The translations under genes were made by a program, and so were the position numbers. A DNA stretch of 64,000 bases from assembly GCA_026874595.1 (NCBI GenBank), contig CM049306.1:50418019-50482018 (forward strand). The letters are read 5' to 3'. The number at the start of each line of letters is the position of its first letter. Position 1 is the first letter of the stretch. Under the pieces are notes generated by a model, which made no database searches, was not told where the DNA came from, and worked only from the letters and a program-made list of their open reading frames with translations. Positions 42,189 to 54,100 of this stretch are shown here, piece by piece. This DNA is from Sipunculus nudus (taxonomy: Eukaryota; Annelida; Sipuncula; Golfingiida; Sipunculidae).

Positions 42189-45100
42189 TACAATACATAA
42201 CTTTTCTTTTGTACTTTGTTATAGATGTCTCTTTTACTGTATACAGCAGTGTGTTTGTTCAGCGATAGCGTTGTCTGTTGTTTTGGCGGTAAAGCCCGGC
42301 CCACGCGGGGGGTCTGACGTGTGAACACAGCGGTCATGCTAATCTGGGGTTTTCTCGCCTGGCCGGATCTGCGGGCTCAGTTTTATCCTACGCTCCATAA
42401 GCAGCGGCTACGCTACGCTCAACCTTTCGCTGCACTAACCGCTGCAATTAACCGCGGTTGCCGGTCAGGTTTGGCCACCAGACGGTGCTGTCTCTGTGGA
42501 ATTCCCCCTGCGTTATATTTAACCAAACACATTGCAGGTATCACCAGCACAAACGGATGTTCTTCGAGGTACCGGTCACTTTACACTGCTGGGGAAAGCG
42601 CTTGGCAGCACAGACTTTTTTCACCCCATGGGAATATACACGATGCAATCGTCAGCTTTCAACACAGTCGGTATACTGACTTGCCTGAGGTCAGTTATCC
42701 CCCATGTCTGCATATTTCCTGTATTGCGTGCCGCACAAGCTTGCCCCGCATAGCTATATTTGTTTACACGCGCGCTAAGCCAATCAGATTTCTTCTACCA
42801 GTTCTGCAGATTTTTTTAAACGCAGAGCCCTTTCAGATTTTACTTTATCCAGCGCAAATGTCTGGGTGTTACTAAACCTTAAGAATCCTGCTATTTCTCA
42901 CAGCATGTGAGTGGAAGGTCATTGGGCAGGGAGGGCACGCGCTGTGTTCAGAGCGTAGGTTTAATCCTAGCGGTATATATACCACACAAGCTAAACTGCC
43001 TGTAGTGGTTTACAGGTCCATACACTCCGATACCTAAACAAAAAAGTTAGAACTAACTTTTAAACTGACAGCTTCTCACCTTTTATCTGGATGATGTCAG
43101 CATAAAAAGTCTATTTAGTCTGTTTGGTTGATTTATCCACAGCAGGTTTACATTAAAATTAGTTGGCTTAATTATTATACTTTTTTGTTTGAGGGGCTGA
43201 AACAAACTGACTACTCAGAGACAGCCTGTCGTCTGGTTAAACATGGCTGCTTTGCATGACATCAGCAACTAGGGGGCGCCTTTGTGCTATATAAGTTAGA
43301 CTGTTACCCTTCTCCTAAACATTCCAACTTAAGGCTTGAAATCGTTATTTTTGTACTGGCTATATATCCTGAATGGTATGCAAACTTGAAATATAAACAT
43401 GAACTAAACAACTATGCACTCCGTTGCAAGGTTCCGTAACAACTTGCATTTTGAAAAGACTGACATGAGACACGACTTACATCCTCCCATAAAAATACGT
43501 AACCTTTCACTGTTAAATAATTGTTAATCCGTCATACTAAACCATCGGTAACAATTACCACTTTATATCCGAAATGAGACACAGTGGATGATTAATGATA
43601 GAGAACCATTATTTTTGCTTTTCTTTTTCTGTTCTTTGTCACAGATGAAGTAAGCCTGTGGTCTGCTAGAAGTACTTCTGAGAGGACATCAATATTGAAC
43701 GATTAGTCTAAAACCGTGTGTATTTAATTAAGATTAGCGATCAATCTACGGTAATAGCTTGCGGCGACAACATGGGAAATTTAATAAACCGTTCGGTTAT
43801 TTCCCTTGACTAACAAATCCTGTCGCCGTTTGAGTACCGAGTAATAAACCAGATATTGTTTTCTTTGCTATCCTCTGTAGTATTGTGTCCATATGGCAGC
43901 GTACGGTGTGGGCGCGAGCAGGGAGCAATATCAAAATTATGTCCCCTGGTCCCTGAATGATCGTACACTTATTGGTCATGTAGGTTGATTCAAGGGAATG
44001 CCCGATTCTGGTATCAAATAGTTCTGCTGCATGCACACATAATCCTTGCCCCGTAAAGTCAAAGGCTACAGTTTGTTTTAGCAAAGACACCTTATAGCTG
44101 GCGACAAATTAAATGTCAGGGCAATATGAGAAATGATGTCAGAACAGCAGCGCTCGTATTACACGTGCCCCATATATGTTATTTATATTACGTTATGAAA
44201 CCCTCGAAACACAACCAATTAAAACAGAGTGCCGTAGACCGTTACACAGTTAGATACGTATGGGCAGAGGATCACCAATGAACAAACATTAAAAAGGACG
44301 GTATTTCAAATAGGAGGCGCCGCCCTCATAATTATATCAGATGTAAATAGATCTGTACATATAGTTCCGATATAATGCCATTGGCCCAGGTATGTATTTG
44401 CTCTGATAGTTTCTCTGTAAAGGAAAATGTCACATAACATTACAGTGCTCGATATTGGCATAATAGTCTACTGTGGGGTTAGCAAGACAGGAAATTTACC
44501 GGACTCAGGAGGATTTTAAGAGACCTCACGTTTTTGTATCGAACAACCCTGCTTGAAAAACAAAAAATACATTTTACTATTTTGTACTGTCTAAATTCAT
44601 TTAGGTCGTGTCGATCACATGGAAACTAACCAGACAACGAGACCATTTATTGCACACACAAAATAAAATATTTGTTTGATCCCTGTTGAAACTCTGTAAG
44701 AATCAATAAAAATAATTACTGGCTGTAGGAGGCCGTCGCCAATCAAAAGAAGTCAAGCTGTCGGCACATTCTGGCGGTTCACACTTATTTCGAGCCCTGT
44801 TAATTGTATTTTTTTTTAAGTTCACAAATTTGACAGTTAGCTCCTAAATGATACTTTGATGGAGTTCTTTCGTGCCATTAGTTTTCTTTTCTATTATGTA
44901 TGTTTTCAGAGGAGTTTCGGTATTAGCCACAGGGTGTTGATTATATTACACTGTGTCTATAAGTCCCTAAAATGAAACCATATATGAAGCCATTTGAGTA
45001 TTTGCAATTATGTTTGAGGCTGGTATGTCATAAACTGCATTGGCTAGCATTCCAGCTTTTTTTTTTTTTTGATGCAATGGAAAGTTAAAACATAAGCCAA

Positions 45101-48100
45101 CGTTATTATTGATTTTGCATAAATATTCAAATATTCAATTAACTTCATCACCCAGAATACGAGTGGGATGTACAGCATGCAAAATATCTGAGCAATTTAA
45201 AAAGTGTCACGGGGTCTACCAATTATTTACAGGGCCGAACAAGTGGGAAATGCGTATACTATGAGGGTAGAGGGTAGTAACCGAATCAGTTTTCAATTTT
45301 TTTATGTATTGGTATATAACACAATATATAGTGAAATCTATGTAATTTGTCCACCTTTAGGACTCGCCAAATGTGGTTTTAGTTCACAGGTGGTCATTAG
45401 ACCAAAAAAAAGTTTGGTTCTCAGGCACATTTTTTTCAGAAATCAGTGCGTGAGGGCGATTTTTTTTTTTTTTTTTTTTTACCTTTTTTTTTGTATTTTT
45501 CGATAAAAATGTCATATCTTCAGGAAAAAGCATTGTAATAACAGAATTTTTTGCTAAACAGGTAAAAGCGTTACATAACAAAAGAAATCTTATCAAGATT
45601 GTCAGGTATGTCAAATATAAATGAAATATTGGGTATTCAGGCTTTAAACATATTGATATCTATCAATATTAAATTCTAAAACCGTTTGTTACTCCTCTTA
45701 GTTAGTGGGGAAAAAGGTAGCACCGGGCGCGATCAGTGGCGAAAAACATCACGTACCGCGCACGCCACCTGGTGGCCGAACCTTACATCTTTAGAAATCA
45801 ATATTTTTCAAGCTTCAAACAGGTTTTTTTTTTCTGTTTCTTCTATTATGTTTCTTCTCCTTGTTTGGGAATTGTACCTCTTGCTAAAGATCGGACCTGT
45901 GGTTACGCAGTCTTGTCATGAGGACTGTGGTTATAGTCACACGCAGAACCACAACAACGTATAAAACAGGTCAACTGGAGATATTAAGCCCGTATGCCGT
46001 GATGGCTTTGCTTGGAAACTTTTGTATTCAGCCAACATAATCTAATAACGAACTTTAATACCCATATAAAAGCAAATAAATATGAAACTACAAATGAAGC
46101 TTTCTCGCACGTTTCCACATCCCATCAAGAAGTTTCGTCGAAATCGGGTCCGTTGTTTTTGTGCAGTCAGTATTTAGGTAAAAAAAAAACAGACAGAGTG
46201 ACACAAATGGGTTATTTGGCTGAGAAAATGATAAGGGCGGTTAGTACGGTTAGTACTTTAAGGACTAAAGGACTTTAGGTGATAAATTACATCTTTATGG
46301 AAATCCTGATATTTTTATACAAGGTCTACTCGGAAACTATTATTAATTATTTCTATTGTTAAAATATTAAACACATAGAAATAAACTCCGATAAAAAATA
46401 AAGATTCTGTAAATTGCCATGATTAGTTCAACATAAGTTAAGATTAATTTTCTTTTACTTTTTGAAAAATAATTACTAGTAGCAGGTGACCAGTCATAAG
46501 AAAGGCTGTAAACTTATCACTGAATCAGATGTTAAACCGGAGCTATAAGACTGAAATCTGGGATCCCATTTTGCATTTTGAAGGTTCATTAACTGGCACC
46601 ACCTGCGGTCAAGCATAAAAACTTCAGCACCGACGTATTTTGAATTCGCTCTGTCGTCAGTGGAGGCATATGCAATTAAGGGAGCGCTGGCTTATGGTAT
46701 GTATTTAACCAGAAACTCTGTGTTCCCAGACAGCTAAATACACGGGAGACGGCCGGATATTGGTGGATGCCTAATTGGTTCGCAGTTAAGATGATCAATG
46801 TCTTAAACCGACCCCTGATTTTTATAACTGCGCAGGCGGCAATTTTGGTGTGTCCTGATCTCTTTTTTTCACATCATTTTATTGTTATTACATATTTTTA
46901 ATAGGTCTGCAAGTTTTAGTATCTTTACGCTTCGTCACCTCAAAGAGTGCACTTAAATGTTGTTCTTATATGTTTTTACTGAAGAGATATTTTATTTTTG
47001 ACCCTCTTTGTATGTTTCGATAAAAATGTCATATGATCAGGGAAAAACGTGAAATCAACAGAAATTCATGGCTAAACAGGTAAAAGCACTACATAAAAAA
47101 AAGAATATTATAAAATTGTATTATTTTATCTTCTTGAAAGACGAAAATCAAAATAAAAATTTTTGACGGGGGCGGTTAAAATTGACACGGGCGGTGCCTG
47201 AGAACCATACCTTTTATTTTTATTATTATTATTATTATTTTATTTGCCTAAATATATAGATTTTCTTTCCTTGTATAAAATTAAACATATCAGTAAAAGT
47301 TTAAACAAATTTCCCTCCAAAGGGACAATATATGCTTGATAAAAACGTGTTAATACTATAGTATTTATATTTTCATATAGAAATATGTACTTTACCCCCT
47401 ATACGTCTATCATATGATTGCGGAAAGATTGCAATCACACACCCTGTCTGTCTTTCCGTCTGTCTGTCTGTGTTTGTCTCCCTGTCTAGCTACCAAGCTC
47501 GGCCTGTGTGTACAGCTGTCTGTCTGCCTGTTTGTCTCTCTGTCCGGTTACCTAGCTCTTTGTCTGGGTACAGCTGTTTGTCTGTCTGCCTGGATGGATG
47601 CATAGATGGAGGGAGGGCTGGGAGGTTGAGGGAGAAATTGACGAATGAAAAGATGGAGAGAAGAGAGAAGTGAGAAGAAGGACGGAAATACATGGAAAAG
47701 AGGGAGGAAGGAGAAACGGAGTACAGTTAAAGTATAAGGTCCACATCAGAAATGACCAATTCAATGTAATCCGGTTCCACCTCTGTGTGTTAAAAATATA
47801 TCAAAAAGTTTAAACAGGTCAAATAAAATAAACAGCCGCATGTTGAAAGACTGGTCCATAATATTTGACGGTACTTCCATAAAGTCGTCGGTTTAATGCA
47901 GTTAATACAAAAATGCTGCATTCTTATTATTAATCATGATCCATTAACTGACAAAAGGCAAAGTTCTTACTGCTGAGGATGGTGGCACTTCCTTCTAGGC
48001 TCAGACCTTAAGATCTTTGCGCGACCTTTTAGTAAGACTCAAGGGTTTTTAGTCCACAAAATCTCGACACGAGAGCCAGACACTTAATGGAACTAACATC

Positions 48101-51100
48101 ACTTAGAGGGAGTTGGAAAATACCAACATGTAGACTGCTGGAAGACATCTCTCTTATACCGGTTCGTTTCAATGCTTTGTTCAAAGTCTTAATATTACAA
48201 CCTTTTTGCAACCAGTGACTGTGGCATCGTTAAAGAATTCATAAGATAAGGAACAGGAGGATGAATACTGTTTATTTCAAAAGTGTAAGTTAAGGATCTT
48301 CCCATAATTAACGTTTCATGTAATATCGGTAATGCTTTTTGCGCAAACCCCAGGATTTGACGATGCATAAGAAATGCTTTCATGGTAGTTTGGGTAAAGC
48401 AGTGCTGGTTATGGAGTGGGTTAAGTAGTTCTCTTTCTTTTTCCATGAATGGCTTAGCGAGTGAGCATATCAATTATGCAGCAGTGACTGTTGCCTAACA
48501 TCCAGACTTAAATACAGAGTAGTTCACCCACGCTTGAGTCCTCTCGTTATTACTAAATGACGCTCCGTGTTCTAACATGATCACTAACACAGACTTCATT
48601 AAAGCCAGGTGCCGCTGCGGCCATTTTCTTTTTGTACCATTATTTTTAAATCTCTTCATTGCCATAATCAGCGAGTGAATTAAAGGAACCCCTTCTTGTT
48701 ACACACTTAGATTTCTTATCATTTGCTCATATATGTTTTTCCCTTCCTTGCGATTTTAACATCAACAGAAATAGTTTGTGGCTCTAAGGAACACAGTTTA
48801 GTCATTACGGCAGGAAAATATTGAGGTGAAGTCACAAATGAATGGAGATGAATTTGTTAATCAGATGGTCACGTTGTAGTTTCTTGCCAGGACATAAAAT
48901 TTACTTGTTTACTTTATGAAATCATACAAGCTTCCTCGGGATTTAACTGAAAATCTATGACATGCCCCCCTTGGAACACACATAGCATCGTTTTATACCC
49001 TTCTAGACCAAAACGGAAACTGGGCACATTCGAAGCGTGGCGACAGAGGAGATGAGTTACAATGGTTGTGTGCCATCACCGCCAGTTATAATATAGATTT
49101 TGCTCTTGGTCTCCTGTGTACATGGAAGGTTCCCATGAATCGAAGGTATACACCGCTAAAGCTACTCATTATGAAAACCCTGTAAAAGAACCACTGTCAT
49201 AACCCTTCTTACACTCTATGTTCAGTGTTCATATAACATTCATTTTGACCCATTACAGTAACCACCTGCTTGCAAAACCCGCCTCTGTCATATATGGCAG
49301 AACCCCACTGCCATTTACCGGAACGTTCTTTGCAGGTATAGAGTGACGTAGCCACTGCGTAAAGACTAGCTGTTTACACTTATCGACAATAAATTCTTTC
49401 AAAACTTTCCGGGTCGGTTGATAACCCCTTGCCACATATAACTGAAGTTTACACATGCGGTAGCGTCATATCGACCCTCTGGCATTACGACCAGATTACT
49501 AGCGCCAGAGTGTCATTACATCTATGTCTGAGGAACGCATTAATGAAGATGCAAATATTTTCGTAATTTCTGACAATTCTTCATGGCCTACATGTAAACT
49601 GTCAATCAACATAAACCAGACCAACCGTTAGCATTTTTTTGTGTACTTTCTAATAATACAATCATGAGCGAGAAAAATTCCATTTTAACCCAACACATTG
49701 GTAAACCCTTTGGCGTCTTTGTTGAATTTATGACCGCATAAACACAAGCAAGGTTCGCACGGGTTACAGGACGCAGGCAGCTTGCAGGCGATACAGGAAT
49801 TGACCCGTGTCCATGGAGACGGTGTTTCAGTTTGGGTTGTGAGCTCACATGTATACAATTGTGTAAATTCATTATTTTAGCATAATATTGAGATTATGGG
49901 CCGTTTGCCACGATAAGAATGCAACCTGATGCAAGACCACTGCGATACATTCCTAGATATAATTTGTATCACGACTCGAGTAGGCTTACCAGCCTAATTA
50001 TCCGATTACCTACTGAGTCGGGTTGCCACGGCTACACATGCGGTATCTATATTGGGTAACCTCCAAGTTAAGCCGAATAATATCAGTCTGTTATGGAGAC
50101 AGGTTAAATTATATATACTTTTGTTGGAGCATGTGTAGCTCATAAACTGCAATACGGTGAGTTTTATCCTTATTTTCGCTGGATAAAGTCTGCCGCACCG
50201 CATCATCATTTTCTCATATAAACAATTTCATCCATTCGGCAAACAGCCAATTTCGGCCAATAAATGAAAATTTTAGACAACAAGACGATGAAGATGATTT
50301 TGCGATAGATACTTGGGTCGAAACGACCAGTTTTAAACCTACACCCCTGACAGTCTAGTCTTGTAAATCAACGCTAAGAGGTGATACGGGGCCATAAAAC
50401 AGAAGGCTTCTCCTTCACCAATAGGAATATTATTCAATATTTAATGGTATAAAAATGCTGATTTATACAACATCCATGCACGCTCCAAAACATCTTCTGC
50501 ATGATTTTCGAGTATTATAAACATTTCTTATCTCAGCCTCATATGTCGTATAAATGTCTATTCCTTGTCATCAGGTCATGACATTGGATGTTCTCATCTG
50601 TCTGAGTCTGATATGGGGACATAAGGATTGTGTTTGAACAGGAAATATGACCACAGTATATAACCTATGGGTGCAAAACGTAATGTATTCACTGTTAAAT
50701 AATCCATAGCGTAAACTACATTACCACCAGATGTGTATTGTCCGAAAATCATTGTGTGGTTCTGTTTTTTTACTAAGGCTTAAAATATAACAGTGGCGGA
50801 TACAGGACTTTGAAAAGCGAGAGTTCAGCACCCTGGTTAATTAGTATTCTTCATATACTAGTAGACCTTTTCGTATCTCTCGCACGCAGGAATTTATGGC
50901 AATGAAAACGGTGCGTGACATTCACATCGAAAACAGGGAGCCTGAGTCCGCTTCCCACCACAAAATCCGTCCCTGTATAACCAGTGTTAATGTCATATTT
51001 CCTCCGCCTAAAATGTGTGCGTGTGTTACATAACTTTTAACTGTAATATATTTTTTTTATATTTTTTTAGGAGGTAACGGTCTCAATTTGATTATGTTGT

Positions 51101-54100
51101 CTTATCTGATTCTTAATCTCTGCGGGCCCTGGGTGTGTAATCATCCCATTACTGGGTCATAACACCGAGCAATCCCGAAAAAAAAACTCGTATGTGAGTG
51201 ATACACTGCAGTGGTGCAAAACCTTCCCATTAAGCCTTCAGAGCGCAAACCCTGGGTTGGTTGGGGGGGGGGGGGGAGGGGGGGGGGGGTGTAGCGGGGG
51301 ATCGACGGTGAAAAATCTCAGCACTCCTCGGCAGAGATTTGAAACCAGGACCTGACGGCTTTGGGTCGTACCGTGTGTTCTACTCCAAGAGTAAAGCAGC
51401 CGGTTTACTGTGATCTGTTATTACTCTGTCTGGCCCGCTTAAGTGAATGTAGCTCCCTTCGTAGGCATGATACCTGGCTGCACATCACGTCTACATCAAT
51501 GATCTGTGCACCATTTTACCTTTAATTACTGTCATGATGCAAAGACCCCCCGTGTCAACAGTGAGCTAGCAAACAAAACCTTTTATGTTGACTCTCACAA
51601 TTATATTCCATTTTTTTTGTGGAAGCAGTCTGCCGTCTGCCCATATCAGCCGGGTCACATTGCCGTTCGCTGTAATTGGCAGAACCCAAACCAACCTCTC
51701 AGATAACTGGTTTGTTTTCAGCCCCGGGAAAGATTCCATGGAAACGGGGTACGTTTACTCATGTGCAATAAAGACTTTCAGTTTCAACTGTAGACACGGC
51801 CAGTGTGCCCTGTAATATATATTTTTCCTAATGTTGGCACAACACAGGCGGCACAAATTATGATTTAAAGATTTCTCCATGGAATATATATAGTAACCCT
51901 GAAGTTATGTGTCTAATATTTCATATAAATTAGTCCTTTAACCGACTTCTGTTTGGAGGGCCACTCAGGACTATTTGAAATGGATACCTATAATACTCCC
52001 ACATTTTACTTGATTTTCTGAGGTCACACATATTGTATGTTTATTCTCATGTACAAAGGCTGCAATAATACCTGTTCTTTTTTCGAGAGGGGGGTGAGGG
52101 GACAGATCCGAGCGACTTCCCCGGGGTACGTGTATATGCCACTGGCCGAGCTGACATGGGGCGAGATCACTATAGGGAGGTATCGAATAGATGGCGCTCC
52201 GATGGACCATTCGCAAAATAATGTATATAATCCCCCGGGATTTATGGGGGGAAATATGGAACAGGAACCCCTTAGGACACACTTGGTATCGTTCCAGACA
52301 TTTTATGACCATGAACGGTAATTCCGAGGCGTGGCTTGCGTGACAATGGTTTACTGCTTCCAACGTCAATCATCATTTAGATTTAAGATAATCTGAATCA
52401 TCCATGTGATAACTATAGAAAATTTTGCAAAGATACAACGAAACCTGAGAGAGATATCACCTTACTGTAAATACAAAGAGCATCAGAATATCTCCGAAAT
52501 CTAAAATTAATTTGAACAGTAAAGGGCTAATGCTATTAAATATTACTAACGAATATGTGGCCACTAAACTCTGACGCGATGTTGATGCTAATTAATATTA
52601 AATCTTCGGACTTACATTTGATTATATATGAAAAACGCCAGTGAGAATTAATCAAGACAGCCAGTCTATCTTTGCTCATTCTCAGCTGAAGCAGGAAGAC
52701 CATGTCACGTTACTTCCGTCAGTCAAGAAAAAATACTGCTTAACCTTATTTTCCGTTAAACAGAAAACTCAATATGAGAAAATAGTTAAAATGCTAAATA
52801 TCAAATTTTTTCTGGAAAATTCTAGTAATGAATACTATAGGCCTACTGACATTAAATCTGGCATTCGTGAGGGAAAAATGTAATAATCAAAACTGTTGCA
52901 GACACAACCGCTGAACGTCTGCTGAGAACGTGATATTGATACTCCCAGAGAAAACATAGTTTCGTTAAATGTCAAACTGGGCTGTTGAATAGTGCGTTTA
53001 TAAACTCCGGCAGTATGTGTTAGTATGAAAATGTCAGCTACTGGTCTCTTTCACACAAGATAACAGACAAAATATGCCAATGCAGCTGTGTGTACGAAAA
53101 AAGATGGTTACAAAATTTATAAATCTACTTGCAGGACGCAACTTAAATCTAGCACGTGGTTTTACAAGCTCTCAGATTAAAATCAGCTGACCTATAGGCT
53201 TAACTCATTATGGAATACTCCGAACAGATTCAAAGAAACCGGTACCAAGTCATTAAGGATTACTCCTTAATTGTGTCTTTCGGAGTTAGTGTCATACAAA
53301 GCCAATTATTATATAAACAACCACGACGGCTCTCACAGTGTGCAAGCCCCGTTATATAGAGGTTTTTAATATTTATGACATACGAGGCCGCTTCTGTCAT
53401 TGCTAACAGGACCAGTTTTTAACGGATTTAATGACATGTTCACTCAGGCAGGAACACACCCGTTTTTTTTCGTTTTATAGTAGAGGCAGTCTGTGTGTTT
53501 GCTTGGGAATGGGATCTCAGAATCTTACAAAAAAATGTACCTGCTCTACATTGTACACAGATATGCGTGTTGGTCCTCACAAAGGCCTCTTGTATACTTC
53601 CTGGTACTACAGCGATAATTTTTTTCCCCAAGATACTGTGATCAACGCAATAATTCACACAAGTTACAGGAACGGTCTGTGTGTGTATATAACTGTTCCC
53701 GTCTGTATAACTTTTACATTATAACCGCTACAGTTTAACCTCTACACAATATCTTCTAGAGCATAGCTTCTATATAGGATAACCTCTGCAGTCTATAAAC
53801 TATGGTCTAAACTGTACAGTCTAACATCTACAGTCTAACATCTACAATCTAACTTCTACAGTTAAACCTCATCAGCACAATCTTTGCAGTCTAATCTCTT
53901 CAGAATAACCTGTACAGTCTTACCTTTACATTCTAAAATCGACAGTCTAAATTCTACAATGTTAACTCTACAGCACAACTTTAGTCTAACCTCAACGGTC
54001 TAACCTCTACAAGCAAGCATCTACCGTATAATATCAACAGTTTAACCTCTGCGCATAAACGCTATAATCTAACTACTACACCATGCATTGCCTTTACAGT

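Noticed and set aside
42321-42875. 184-codon open frame, the longest in the window
   Set aside because: It lies almost wholly within mobile element copy A. The homologous copy at 62242-62786 breaks the frame, and no domain is recognisable.
43646-43710. plus-strand terminal exon candidate after CTGTTCTTTGTCACAG
   Set aside because: The acceptor is excellent, but the 20-residue frame to a stop cannot be tied to any upstream exon in phase.
47444-47600. possible CRISPR-like or regularly spaced repeats; also the minisatellites elsewhere
   Set aside because: All arrays are head-to-tail tandem repeats without unique spacers, and the window is eukaryotic.
52037-52321. 94-codon plus-strand frame (VYMPLAELTWGEI region)
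   Set aside because: No recognised domain, and the opposite strand is equally open.
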